Positions 36,520 to 45,145 of a stretch of 64,000 nucleotides of DNA are shown here, one piece after another. The notes beneath the pieces are model-generated. The model saw only the letters and a list, made by a program, of their open reading frames with translations. It searched no databases and was not told where the DNA came from. This DNA comes from Cellvibrionales bacterium (lineage in GTDB: Bacteria; Pseudomonadota; Gammaproteobacteria; Pseudomonadales; UBA7239). The position numbers were made by a program, and so were the translations under genes. Location of the stretch: contig JADJPU010000001.1 in NCBI GenBank assembly GCA_016713115.1, positions 1,736,001 through 1,800,000 of the forward strand. The letters are read 5' to 3'. Positions within the stretch are counted from its first letter, which is position 1; each line of letters begins with the position of its first letter.

Positions 36520-36548
36520 ACTGTACACAAGCCCCTGTTTGAAAGCAA
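36520..36548 (-). promoter_or_regulatory. tRNA-Ser promoter
   Basis: On the minus strand, TTGCTT (36543-36548), a 17-base spacer and TACAGT (36520-36525) are followed by a GC-rich discriminator (GCGCCC). This arrangement is typical of stringently controlled stable-RNA promoters. A small hairpin (CCCTGA/TCAGGG, 36498-36512) lies in the leader before the tRNA. Confidence 0.65.
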
Positions 36549-36578
36549 TGAAAACGCGGTGAAATCCGTTGATTTTGC

Positions 36579-36607
36579 TTGACAGAGCAGGAGTGAGACG
36601 GCATATT
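36579..36607 (+). promoter_or_regulatory. rpsT promoter
   Basis: A consensus -35 TTGACA (36579-36584), a 17-base spacer and CATATT (36602-36607) lie 41 bases before the rpsT start codon, followed by a GC-rich discriminator. It is divergent from the tRNA-Ser promoter. Confidence 0.7.
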
Positions 36608-36648
36608 TGCGCGTCCCGAAATCCGCAACTATTTTCTGAGGTTTTACA

Positions 36649-36912
36649 GTGGCAAACAGCAAGCAAGCCAAGAAACGCGCCCTTCAGGCTGACAAACGCC
36701 GTGACCATAACGCCAGCCTGCGCTCTACCGTTCGCACATACATCAAAAAAGTTGTGCTGGCCATCGAGAGCGGCAACAAGGAAGCAGCGCAAGCGGCATA
36801 CACGGCTGCTGTGCCAGTGATCGACCGCATTGCTGACAAAGACCAAATCCACAAAAACAAAGCCGCTCGTCACAAGAGCCGCCTGAGCGCGCAAATCAAA
36901 GCGATGGCCTGA
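36649..36912 (+). CDS. rpsT: 30S ribosomal protein S20
   Basis: Basic protein of 87 residues that binds 16S rRNA, beginning ANSKQAKKRALQADKRR after the start residue, with the typical S20 helical repeats to the end. The start codon is GTG at 36649, preceded by TGAGG. Non-ATG starts are known for rpsT (UUG in E. coli) and are tied to its autoregulation there. A strong terminator follows directly. Confidence 0.97.
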   Translation: MANSKQAKKRALQADKRRDHNASLRSTVRTYIKKVVLAIESGNKEAAQAAYTAAVPVIDRIADKDQIHKNKAARHKSRLSAQIKAMA

Positions 36913-36936
36913 TTCAGCGCCGCTTACCGCATAAGA

Positions 36937-36965
36937 AAACGCCCCGCTAGTCGGGGCGTTTTTGT
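36937..36965 (+). terminator. rpsT terminator, probably bidirectional
   Basis: The stem AACGCCCCG (36938-36946) with CGGGGCGTT (36952-36960) and a 5-base loop is followed by TTTTTG on the plus strand. On the minus strand the stem is followed by TTTTCTT, so it may also end the leftward toxin transcript, whose last codons lie inside the hairpin. Confidence 0.9.
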
Positions 36966-37303
36966 TTCTGGTGATGGAGGCTCTTATGTTGTGTTAGCCA
37001 AGGCTGGTTTTGAAGGTTATTCAGATCGCGGCTCGCGTGCAGTACGGTGATAATTTGAATGCTCTCGTCGGGAATTACACGGTAGATAATTCGGTAATTG
37101 CGAAAAATTAATTCAAGAATAATGTCGGCATTGTCGATAACTTCTGGTACAGGGCGCCCCATCAAAGGAAATGTTTGCAGCGACAAAGTGGCTGTGCCTA
37201 GGCGCTGGACAAACTTCCATGCGCGAATAGGTGAATCATGGGTGATATAGTCGTGAATTGCTTGTAAATCCCGCTGGGCGCGTGGAGACCATTCCAACTG
37301 CAT
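36947..37303 (-). CDS. RelE/ParE-family toxin
   Basis: Toxin of 118 residues with the ParE/RelE fold signature: LEWSPRAQRDLQAIHDYI at the start, GRPVPE in the middle, and the core strand IIYRVIPDESIQIITVLHASRD. ParE members poison gyrase and RelE members cleave mRNA; the target is not evident. AAGGA precedes the ATG. The putative antitoxin gene is 26 bases upstream on the same strand. The final 20-odd residues (QHKSLHHQKQKRPD) extend into the rpsT terminator and look like read-through extension rather than conserved toxin. Confidence 0.88.
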   Translation of the reverse strand: MQLEWSPRAQRDLQAIHDYITHDSPIRAWKFVQRLGTATLSLQTFPLMGRPVPEVIDNADIILELIFRNYRIIYRVIPDESIQIITVLHASRDLNNLQNQPWLTQHKSLHHQKQKRPD

Positions 37304-37329
37304 ATTTCCAATCCTTGGAAAATAAAAAT

Positions 37330-37524
37330 CTAGCTTGCTGTGGGTTTTGGGAAACTTTGCATGACTTGTTGGTGTGGGACACCCTGCTGGGTATCCAATT
37401 CCTTGACGCCTTCTTCAATGCTGCGGCGCACATGCAATTTGTATAACGCATCGTTCCATGTTGCGCTATCTGGCAGTTGATTGGCTACAGTGTGCAGCGT
37501 CTCTCTGACGGTCGGTGTTTGCAT
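37330..37524 (-). CDS. Small antitoxin partner of the ParE-like toxin
   Basis: Protein of 64 residues with a pattern seen in small antitoxins paired with ParE-type toxins: TVRETLHTVANQLPDSATWNDALYKLHVRRSIEEGVKELD then GVPHQQV. It lies directly upstream of the toxin on the same strand, the usual antitoxin-first order. Assignment rests mainly on size, position and family resemblance; no DNA-binding domain is obvious. Confidence 0.75.
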   Translation of the reverse strand: MQTPTVRETLHTVANQLPDSATWNDALYKLHVRRSIEEGVKELDTQQGVPHQQVMQSFPKPTAS

Positions 37525-37573
37525 GATTGAGCTATTCTTGATGGTTGTGCCAATGCTAGCAGAGTTTTACGGC

Positions 37574-37608
37574 GCATAAAAAAACCCGCCATCGCTGACG
37601 GGTTTTTT
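37574..37608 (-). terminator. groESL terminator
   Basis: A hairpin with stem AAAAAACCCG(T) on one side (complement of 37599-37608) and CGGGTTTTTT on the other, loop about ten bases, followed on the minus strand by a run of T. It lies about 20 bases after the groEL stop and separates groESL from the toxin-antitoxin pair. The A/T flanks make it bidirectional in principle. Confidence 0.88.
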
Positions 37609-37629
37609 GTGTGCCGAGAGAGGCAGGGC

Positions 37630-39276
37630 CTACATCATGCCCATGCCACCCATACCACCCATGCCGCCCATATCTGGCATGCCGCCAGCAGGCTTGTCTT
37701 CTACGATGTCAGTAACCATCGCTTCGGTGGTGATCATCAAGCCAGCCACAGAGCCAGCCGCTTGCAGCGCCGCGCGCGTTACTTTGGCGGGGTCGAGAAT
37801 ACCCATCGCCAACATGTCGCCGTACTCGCCGGTGGCTGCGTTGTAGCCGAAGTTGCCTTTGTTTTGCTTGATCTTGTCGACCACCACAGACGCTTCATCA
37901 CCGGCGTTGCTGACGATTTGACGGATAGGTGCTTCCATCGCGCGACGCGCCAAGGTGATGCCGATGGTTTGGTCTTCGTTGTCACCGCGCAGGCCTTCGA
38001 GCGCCTGTACCGCGCGAATCAAGGCCACGCCGCCGCCAGCCACTACGCCTTCTTCCACAGCGGCGCGGGTTGCGTGCAGCGCGTCTTCTACGCGTGCTTT
38101 CTTCTCTTTCATTTCCACTTCAGTGCCAGCGCCCACTTTAATCACTGCCACGCCGCCAGCCAGTTTCGCTACGCGCTCTTGCAGTTTTTCGCGGTCGTAA
38201 TCAGAAGTGGTTTCTTCCATCTGTACGCGCAATGCAGCTACGCGTGCTTCGATCGCTTTGGCATCGCCAGCACCGTCGATGATGGTGGTGTTTTCTTTGT
38301 CCATGGTGACGCGCTTGGCGTGACCGAGGTGAGCGAGCGTGGCGCTTTCCAGCTCCAAACCGATCTCTTCTGCAATCACGGTGCCGCCAGAAAGAATGGC
38401 GATGTCTTCTAGCATCGCTTTGCGGCGATCACCGAAGCCTGGTGCTTTACAGGCAGCCACCTTCACGATGCCGCGCATATTGTTCACGACCAAAGTCGCC
38501 AAGGCTTCGCCTTCCACATCTTCAGCGATGATGGCCAATGGGCGGCCAGATTTTGCAACGGCTTCCAACACAGGCAACATTTCGCGAATGTTGGAGATTT
38601 TTTTATCGACCAACAGAATGTGCGGGTTGTCCAACTCGACGCTCATGCTGGCTTGGTTGTTGATGAAGTAAGGCGAGATGTAGCCGCGGTCAAACTGCAT
38701 ACCTTCAACCACATCCAGCGTGTTTTCCAAGCCGTTGCCTTCTTCAACGGTGATAACGCCTTCTTTGCCCACTTTTTCCATTGCAGTGGCGATGATCTCA
38801 CCTACGCTGTTGTCGCTGTTGGCAGAGATCGTGCCAACTTGTGCAATCGCTTTGGTGTCTGCACACGGCGTAGACATTTTTTTGATTTCTTCAACGGCAG
38901 CAGCGACTGCTTTGTCGATGCCGCGCTTCAGATCCATCGGGTTCATGCCGGCGGCAACGGATTTCAAACCTTCGTTGACGATGGCTTGGGCCAGTACAGT
39001 GGCGGTAGTGGTGCCGTCACCGGCTTCGTCGTTCGCTTTAGAAGCGACTTCTTTCAGCAACTGCGCGCCCATGTTTTCGAACTTGTCTTTCAGCTCGATT
39101 TCTTTAGCAACAGAAACGCCGTCTTTGGTGATGGTCGGTGCGCCAAACGATTTGTCGAGCACTACATTGCGGCCTTTAGGGCCCAGTGTCACTTTCACGG
39201 CGTCGGCCAATACATTCACGCCTTTCAGCATTTTTTGGCGCGCGCTGTCGCCGAATTTTACGTCTTTAGCTGTCAT
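37630..39276 (-). CDS. groEL: Chaperonin GroEL (Hsp60)
   Basis: Chaperonin subunit of 548 residues that folds proteins inside a double heptameric ring closed by GroES. The start TAKDVKFGDSARQKMLKGVNVLADAVKVTLGPKGRNV, the ATP-site DGTTTATVLA and the C-terminal Gly-Gly-Met repeat tail are all typical. It follows groES by 47 bases and is read from the sigma-32-type promoter upstream of groES. Long opposite-strand open frames here are artefacts of its codon bias. Confidence 0.99.
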   Translation of the reverse strand: MTAKDVKFGDSARQKMLKGVNVLADAVKVTLGPKGRNVVLDKSFGAPTITKDGVSVAKEIELKDKFENMGAQLLKEVASKANDEAGDGTTTATVLAQAIVNEGLKSVAAGMNPMDLKRGIDKAVAAAVEEIKKMSTPCADTKAIAQVGTISANSDNSVGEIIATAMEKVGKEGVITVEEGNGLENTLDVVEGMQFDRGYISPYFINNQASMSVELDNPHILLVDKKISNIREMLPVLEAVAKSGRPLAIIAEDVEGEALATLVVNNMRGIVKVAACKAPGFGDRRKAMLEDIAILSGGTVIAEEIGLELESATLAHLGHAKRVTMDKENTTIIDGAGDAKAIEARVAALRVQMEETTSDYDREKLQERVAKLAGGVAVIKVGAGTEVEMKEKKARVEDALHATRAAVEEGVVAGGGVALIRAVQALEGLRGDNEDQTIGITLARRAMEAPIRQIVSNAGDEASVVVDKIKQNKGNFGYNAATGEYGDMLAMGILDPAKVTRAALQAAGSVAGLMITTEAMVTDIVEDKPAGGMPDMGGMGGMGGMGMM

Positions 39277-39323
39277 GGTCTTTCCTCTAACAGTTGCTTA
39301 AATGGATAAAAAAAGCGTGGAAC

Positions 39324-39614
39324 TTATTCCAACACGCCCAGAATTTCGCTTTCGCTCATGATGATGAATTCGTCATCACCATCTTTCAGGGTTTGGCTGC
39401 CGGCGTAGCTGGCAAATACCACTTTGTCGCCCACTTTGACTTGCAGTGCGCGCACTTGGCCGTCGTCTAGTGCTTTGCCTGGGCCGACCGCAATCACTTC
39501 ACCCTTGTTGGGTTTTTCACGCGCGGTGGATGCCAGCACGATACCGCCAGCGGATTTTTCTTCTTTCTCTTCGCGACGAATAACGACGCGATCGTGCAAA
39601 GGACGGATCTTCAT
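39324..39614 (-). CDS. groES: Co-chaperonin GroES (Hsp10)
   Basis: Co-chaperonin of 96 residues. MKIRPLHDRVVIRR is the family start, the mobile loop is EEKSAGGIVLA, and the protein ends EILGVLE. GGAGAG precedes the ATG at 39614. It forms an operon with groEL. Confidence 0.98.
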   Translation of the reverse strand: MKIRPLHDRVVIRREEKEEKSAGGIVLASTAREKPNKGEVIAVGPGKALDDGQVRALQVKVGDKVVFASYAGSQTLKDGDDEFIIMSESEILGVLE

Positions 39615-39704
39615 GGTTCTCTCCGTAAAGTTTTAGTGAGTTAAAACAGATAGTTAGCTCGGTGTTGCCACCTTGCTCACTCTTCGTTCAAAAGAGGTGG
39701 CAGG

Positions 39705-39732
39705 ATTATGGGGGGAGGTGCGGGTATTTCAA
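39705..39732 (-). promoter_or_regulatory. Sigma-32 (RpoH)-type heat shock promoter of groESL
   Basis: On the minus strand TTGAAA (39727-39732) is followed after 13 bases by CCCCATAAT (39705-39713). These match the RpoH consensus CTTGAAA and CCCCATnT at the usual spacing. It is about 90 bases upstream of groES, in the gap after fxsA. No CIRCE inverted repeat is present. Confidence 0.78.
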
Positions 39733-39756
39733 TGGTTAGGCGAGAATTTTTCCCAC

Positions 39757-40218
39757 TTAGCGCAGGCGCGAGTCGTCCTCGCGGCGGTATTCGCCCTCAA
39801 TGATGTCGCTGTCGTAGCGGGGAGGCGCGTGGGCGGATGCGTTTTGGTGAGATGTGTAGCGCTGTGCATAAAACCCCGTGCTGAGAAAACGCCGCACCAG
39901 CCAGCGGCGCAGCGGTGGGATAAGCAGCGGGATGGCGAGCAGGTCTGTGATAAAGCCGGGGATGATGAGCAGGAAGGCGGCAAAAGAAAGCGCAAAACTC
40001 TCCAAGATTTCCACGGCGGGCAACTCGCCGCGCTGTAGGCGTTGATCCAACTTGCTGAGCGTGTTGAAGCCCTGCAAGCGCAGCAAATTCATGCCGAGGA
40101 TGCCCGCGCCGAGCAGCAGGGCGATGGTGGTAAAGCCGCCGATGGATGAACCTACGCGAATGATGAACCACAGTTCGATCAAAGGCATGGCCAATAACAG
40201 CCACAGCAGCCAGCGCAT
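39757..40218 (-). CDS. fxsA: FxsA-family membrane protein
   Basis: Membrane protein of 153 residues with the FxsA pattern: start MRWLLWLLLAMPLIELWFIIRVG, a glycine-rich helix GGFTTIALLLGAGILGMNLLR, and LLIIPGFITDLLAIPLLIPPLRR. A charged cytoplasmic tail ends it. In E. coli FxsA alleviates phage T7 exclusion by the F plasmid; its normal role is unknown. AGAGGA precedes the ATG at 40218. It lies just upstream of groESL, an arrangement common in gammaproteobacteria. Confidence 0.92.
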   Translation of the reverse strand: MRWLLWLLLAMPLIELWFIIRVGSSIGGFTTIALLLGAGILGMNLLRLQGFNTLSKLDQRLQRGELPAVEILESFALSFAAFLLIIPGFITDLLAIPLLIPPLRRWLVRRFLSTGFYAQRYTSHQNASAHAPPRYDSDIIEGEYRREDDSRLR

Positions 40219-40291
40219 GCGATTTCCTCTTTTACCCTGCGAGTGATTCTGCGAGGATGCAGGCTTTACTGAGATTCCGCAAGCGCGCGCA

Positions 40292-42052
40292 ATGATTTTT
40301 TCCAATAACAACAAAGCTTTTCCGTGGATGGCCTTCATCGGCTGCGTACTGTTTTATGCCGCACTGGTGGCCATCGGTTTTGATGACATCGAAGAAGATG
40401 CGTTTATTTATTTTCGCTTTGCAGAAAATATCGCGCACGGCTACGGTTATGTTTTTAATATTGGTGGCGAACACATCGAAGCCTGCAGCGGTTTGCTGTG
40501 GTTAGGGCTGATTACGCTGCTCACTTTTTTGCCACTGCATATTGTGCTCGCCACCAAGCTGCTGTGTTTTGTATTCGGCGTGCTGTGTATTCAAAAAGTG
40601 TTTGTGTTGTCGCAGCGATTTATTTCTGACAGGTTTCTCTCGCTGCTGCCCGCTTTTTTGATGGTGGCGAGTATTCCTTTTTATGTTTGGTCTGTGCGCG
40701 GCTTGGAAACCGCTTTTTATTGGTTTGTGATGCTGTGGCTGGTGGATTGGGTGACGAATCCGCAACGCGTGCATTGGTGGTGGTTGCCAGCTATTGCGTT
40801 AATCAATGCGCGGCCGGAAGGCCTGTTTATGTTGGGCGCGGTTGTGCCGTATTTGTTTTTTTGTCAGCGAGTAGAGGCTAAGTTTTGGCAGGGAACTGCG
40901 CTGGTGGTTCTGTCATTTGTTGCCGTGACGCTGTGGCGGTTTTGGTATTTCCACGATGTGGTTCCGCATCCGTTTTATTTCAAAGTAAATCCAGATCATC
41001 TGCAATCTTTCAAAAATTTACTGACTTACGGCTGGCATTCCGGTTGGTGGCTGCTGTTGTTGGTGGCGCTGCCCGGTGTGTTGCAGCGTTGGGATCGGCG
41101 CGATTTGGCGTTGGCGGGAGCGCTGGTGTTGTCACTGCTGTGGACGATATTTGTTTTTGAAGACAAAGCCTTTAATCGCCATACGGGTATTGCACTGCCC
41201 TTTGTCTATATTTTTTCGTTGATGCTATTGGCGCGGTGGTGGCGGCCTCGTGCTTGGTTGCAAGTTGCTACAAGCGTGTTATTAGGCGCGTTGGTGGTAT
41301 TTACTTTGACCAGTTCGCGCTATGTGCATTTCAAAGATTCACATCCATCCATCTTTGTGAATAATTTTTTTCGCGCACTCGGTAATCAAAATGATTACTG
41401 GCAAACCGTGGGGCGTTTGCTAAGCAATCCGGATGATTTCAAAGAGAATCCTGCCGGTATCGGTGTATTCAATATTCGCTATAACTTTATTGCGGCGGTG
41501 GGCGATTTTGTTCATCTCAACTATCGTGATAACGCTGTGGTGGTGTACGACCAAATCGGCCAAGCGCCTTGGTATGCGGGTTCACAAACGGTGTTTATTG
41601 ATAATTTGGGCTTGGGCTACCGAGCGATAGGTTTGGCACGCTTTCATCAAGCGGCGCAGCAGTCGTGGGTGTATCGCCACTATGAAACTGTGATGGACAG
41701 TTTAGTGCGCTTTTTTTGGCCTGAGGAAAAACGCGCGCAAACCGATGCAGAAATTATCGACGGCATTATGGCGCAGCAGCCGGATGTGATCGTAGCGCGC
41801 AAAGGTTATATCAGCAAAGAGCGCAATAATATTTTGACGATGATGCTGCGCAATCCAGAGATATTGGCTAAGTATCAGGCGCGCTATTTATTGAATAATC
41901 GCGAAATTATTTTTGAGCGCGTAATGCCGCTAGAGCCAACTTTTCACAAATTGGCAGATGGCAAGTTTCTGGTACCCGCCGGTTCTACGGTAAAAGCAAT
42001 TGCCAGCTTTGCTTGGTGTGACGGTTCGCCGTGCATGGTGTTGAAAGAATAA
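40292..42052 (+). CDS. GT-C type membrane glycosyltransferase (AftB-like)
   Basis: Polytopic protein of 586 residues with about ten helices and a C-terminal soluble domain (from about 370). The first loop, DDIEEDAFIYFRFAENIAHGYGYVFN-GGE, has the acidic pair and aromatic motif of lipid-phosphate-sugar-dependent GT-C enzymes, and resembles mycobacterial AftB-type transferases. It probably adds a sugar to an envelope glycan or protein from a polyprenyl donor. Donor and acceptor are unknown. The gene stands alone, divergent from fxsA, without other glycan genes nearby. No strong ribosome binding site precedes the ATG. Confidence 0.75.
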   Translation: MIFSNNNKAFPWMAFIGCVLFYAALVAIGFDDIEEDAFIYFRFAENIAHGYGYVFNIGGEHIEACSGLLWLGLITLLTFLPLHIVLATKLLCFVFGVLCIQKVFVLSQRFISDRFLSLLPAFLMVASIPFYVWSVRGLETAFYWFVMLWLVDWVTNPQRVHWWWLPAIALINARPEGLFMLGAVVPYLFFCQRVEAKFWQGTALVVLSFVAVTLWRFWYFHDVVPHPFYFKVNPDHLQSFKNLLTYGWHSGWWLLLLVALPGVLQRWDRRDLALAGALVLSLLWTIFVFEDKAFNRHTGIALPFVYIFSLMLLARWWRPRAWLQVATSVLLGALVVFTLTSSRYVHFKDSHPSIFVNNFFRALGNQNDYWQTVGRLLSNPDDFKENPAGIGVFNIRYNFIAAVGDFVHLNYRDNAVVVYDQIGQAPWYAGSQTVFIDNLGLGYRAIGLARFHQAAQQSWVYRHYETVMDSLVRFFWPEEKRAQTDAEIIDGIMAQQPDVIVARKGYISKERNNILTMMLRNPEILAKYQARYLLNNREIIFERVMPLEPTFHKLADGKFLVPAGSTVKAIASFAWCDGSPCMVLKE

Positions 42053-42056
42053 AAAA

Positions 42057-43355
42057 TTATGCGGGCAAGTGCGCGCAATTAAAAAAAGCGGTGAGTGCCT
42101 GCTGCAAATAGGCAACATCCTGTGCGCCTGCCAGTTCGCGGATAGAGTGCATGGCAAAAGTTGGCACGCCGATGTCTAAAGTTTTGATGCCGGTTTCTGC
42201 AGCAGTCAGCGGGCCAATTGTGCTGCCGCAGCCCATATCCGCGCGCGCGACAAAACTTTGCACGGGGATTTGTTCTTGTTCGCACAGGTTGCGGAAAAAA
42301 GCCTGTGTAACGGCATTGCTGGCATAGCGCTGATTGGCATTGATTTTAATAACGGGACCACTGTTCAACAGTGGGCCATGTTTCTCGTCGTGCTTTTCTG
42401 GGTAATTGGGGTGGATGCCGTGCGCGTTGTCGGCGGAAATCATCAGCGAGCGATGCGTGCTGCGTGCAAGTGTTTCGTTGTCGCCCAGCCAGCGCTGCAA
42501 AACGCTGGTGAGAAAAGTGCCCTGCGCACCGCAGCAAGAAACGCTGCCGACTTCTTCGTGATCGGTGCAAACCAAAACGGCGGGCTGTAAACCATCGCAA
42601 GCTAATAGCGCTTGTAAACCAGCGTAGCAGCTCAATAAATTATCTAAACGCGCGCTGGCAATAAAATCATCTTGCAAGCCGATGCATGCGGCGGCTTGTG
42701 TGTCGCCAGCACAGATTTCGAAATCCAATACGGCTTATGCTTCGCAGTTGGGATGCTCTTGCAGTAGTTGTGTGAGCAACAATTGGCGTATGTCGAGTTT
42801 CTCGTCAGTTTTTTGGTTGTGAAGCAATAGCGGCAATTCTTTTTGCGCGTTCAGGGCGCGGCCGTTATTTACATCGCGATCCAGATGAATGGCCAAACTG
42901 GGAATGCAGGCAATGGCGCGAGAAAAGTTAATCAATGCGGTGGCGAGCGCGCCGTCATTTTTACGATAGCTGACGCGACCGGCGAGTGTGAGGTCGCGAT
43001 CAAACCACGGGTGCAATAACACGCCGCCGTACACTTCAACGCCCAATTGTGCGTAACCGGAGCGCTGCAAATGCGGCTCAGGTTTGAGTTTTAAACAGGG
43101 GCTGTCGGTGTGTGTACCCACTAGGCGAATGCCGCTCAACGCAGGGTCTTGTTGTGAGGTGATGAAGGCGATCAGCGAAGAATCATTGCGCGTCACCACA
43201 TAGCGTTTGCCGGCTTGAATCTGCCAGCTGTCGCTTTCATGCAGCGCGATAAAGCCAGCGTCGAGCAGCTTATTTTGCATTTGCTGCACAGCGTGAAAGG
43301 GCGTGGGTGAGGCGTTGAGAAAAGCGAGAAAATTATCGAGTGCGTTGTGCGTCAT
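42057..43355 (-). pseudogene. apeB: M18 aminopeptidase with in-frame stop codon
   Basis: M18-family aspartyl/general metallo-aminopeptidase. The first 206 codons (43355-42738) and the rest (to 42057) are in the same frame, separated only by TAA at 42735-42737. Both halves are well conserved: VGTHTDSPCLKLKP metal site, then VLVCTDHEEVGS, ADNAHGIHPNYPEKHD and GVPTFAMHSIRE. Without the stop the protein would be about 432 residues, the normal M18 length. The stop falls in the weakly conserved stretch before VLDFE. It is either a nonsense mutation, a consensus error, or read-through. A TTG at 42728 could restart the second half. Confidence 0.85.
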
Positions 43356-43418
43356 GGCGTTAAGCAGAGAGTGAATCTCCCGCCATTCTATAACGGAAGA
43401 TTCAGCAGCGATGCAGTG

Positions 43419-44684
43419 TTACAGCGGATAGTGCGCAGGGTAGGGCAGACGCGCGACGCCGCTATCCACAGCTGCGCGAGCTACAGCCGCCGACACGCGC
43501 GACAACAAACGCGGATCGGTCGGTTTTGGCAGGATGTAATCGCGGCCAAAAGCCAAAGGCTTGCCGCCGTAGGACGCGACAACCGAATCCGGCACGGCTT
43601 CTTTCGTGATTTCGCACAGCGCACGCACCGCAGCCATTTTCATTTCGGTATTGATCACGGCTGCGCGTATATCCAAGGCGCCGCGAAAAATAAAGGGGAA
43701 GCCGAGCACATTGTTCACTTGGTTCGGGTAGTCCGAGCGGCCGGTGGCTATCAACACATCGCTGCGCGTGGCGAGTGCCAATTCGGGGCGAATCTCTGGG
43801 TCGGGGTTGGAGCCGGCAAATACGATAGGTTTGTCTGCCATCTTCAACAGCTGTTCTGGGCTGAGCAGGTCGGGGCCCGACAGGCCCACAAACACATCGG
43901 CGCCTGTGATGGCATCGTCCAGCGTGCGCGCCGAGGTTTCCACGGCAAAGCGCTGTTTGTACACGCCGAGACCTTGGCGATCCGTATGGATAACGCCTTT
44001 GCTATCCAGCATCAGAATGTTGTCGTGTGGTGCGCCAGCGGCCATCAACAATTCACAACTGGCGATAGCGGCTGCGCCAGCGCCGAGGAACACAATTTTT
44101 ACCTGATCTGGTCGCTTGCCCTGCACTTCCAAAGCATTCAACAGGCCGGCCAAGCCGACGATGGCAGTGCCGTGCTGGTCGTCGTGAAACACCGGCACAT
44201 CGCAGCGCTTGATCAGCTCGGCTTCAATGTCGAAGCACTCTGGCGCGCGGATATCTTCTAAATTGATACCGCCAAACGAGTTGGCGATCAGGGCGACGGC
44301 ATCGATAAGGCGCTCGCTGTCTTCGGTGTCCACTTCGATGTCGATGGCGTTAATGTCAGCAAAGCGCTTGAATAACAAAGCCTTACCTTCCATCACCGGC
44401 TTGCTGGCCATCGCGCCGAGATTGCCCAAGCCGAGGATGGCGGTGCCGTTAGAGATAACCGCTACTTGATTGCCTTTGCCGGTGTAGCGGTAGGCGAGTT
44501 CTGGGTTTTGTGCGATTTCACGCACTGGCTCGGCCACACCGGGGCTGTAAGCCAGTGATAAATCGCGCTGGTCATCGGCAGGTGTCGTGAGGACGGTGGC
44601 CAGCTTTCCCGGCGTCGGCAGGGCGTGGTAATCCAGCGCCGCTTGGCGCAAATCTTCATCACACGGCTTTTTTACATCAAGCAT
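43419..44684 (-). CDS. Malic enzyme (short, NAD(P)-dependent)
   Basis: Oxidative decarboxylase of 421 residues converting malate to pyruvate and CO2 with reduction of NAD(P). Malic N-domain motifs LAYSPGVAEPVREIA (catalytic Tyr) and EGKALLFKRFADINAIDIE are followed by metal-site HDDQHGTAIVGLAG and Rossmann KIVFLGAGAAAIASCELL. The phosphotransacetylase domain of large MaeB proteins is absent, as in Pseudomonas-type enzymes. The ATG at 44684 gives the family length. Cofactor preference cannot be read reliably. Confidence 0.92.
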   Translation of the reverse strand: MLDVKKPCDEDLRQAALDYHALPTPGKLATVLTTPADDQRDLSLAYSPGVAEPVREIAQNPELAYRYTGKGNQVAVISNGTAILGLGNLGAMASKPVMEGKALLFKRFADINAIDIEVDTEDSERLIDAVALIANSFGGINLEDIRAPECFDIEAELIKRCDVPVFHDDQHGTAIVGLAGLLNALEVQGKRPDQVKIVFLGAGAAAIASCELLMAAGAPHDNILMLDSKGVIHTDRQGLGVYKQRFAVETSARTLDDAITGADVFVGLSGPDLLSPEQLLKMADKPIVFAGSNPDPEIRPELALATRSDVLIATGRSDYPNQVNNVLGFPFIFRGALDIRAAVINTEMKMAAVRALCEITKEAVPDSVVASYGGKPLAFGRDYILPKPTDPRLLSRVSAAVARAAVDSGVARLPYPAHYPL

Positions 44685-44765
44685 GCCGTTGGATCCTGCC
44701 GATTCAGAGGTGAAAATGGAGAGAGCAAGACAGGGCGTGCGCCCTGCCAAACAAGTACGAGCAGC

Positions 44766-44978
44766 TTATTTCAAGCCGCGACCGCCAAAGCGCTGTTTGA
44801 AGCGGTCGATACGGCCACCAGTTTCCGCCACTTTTTGACGGCCTGTGTAGAACGGGTGGCAGGCGGCGCATACATCGAGGTTGATGTCGCGGCACAGTGT
44901 AGAGCGGGTAGCAACTGTGTTGCCGCAGCTGCACTTGGCAGTAATTTCGGCGTATTTTGGGTGGATATCGGTTTTCAT
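44766..44978 (-). CDS. rpmE: 50S ribosomal protein L31 (zinc-binding form)
   Basis: Ribosomal protein of 70 residues, beginning MKTDIHPKYAEITAKCSCGN. Cys16, Cys18, Cys37 and Cys40 provide the zinc site of the C+ form, which also serves as a zinc reserve. GGAGCG precedes the ATG at 44978. The gene lies upstream of malic enzyme on the same strand with an 81-base gap, and is divergent from iscR. Confidence 0.97.
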   Translation of the reverse strand: MKTDIHPKYAEITAKCSCGNTVATRSTLCRDINLDVCAACHPFYTGRQKVAETGGRIDRFKQRFGGRGLK

Positions 44979-45145
44979 GGTCGAGCGCTCCGGGTGTCGT
45001 GCCGCCATCAGGGTCAAACGCCTGACACGGCAACAGGGAAAAACGGGACGCGCATCCTACCAGAAGCCCCAGCTTATTGAAACCGCTTGTATGACAGTTG
45101 TTGCAGGCAATGTTCAGCAGAAACAAAGGCTTGGCGATCTAAGGG

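Noticed and set aside
37609..39309. Long plus-strand open frames (up to 267 and 229 codons) opposite groEL
   Set aside because: They are antisense to a clearly real, highly conserved gene, show low-complexity composition and lack ribosome binding sites; they arise from groEL codon bias.
39615..39700. CIRCE element or second sigma-32 site close to groES
   Set aside because: No TTAGCACTC/GAGTGCTAA repeat is present; a TTTTGAAC segment here lacks a CCCCAT partner at correct spacing.
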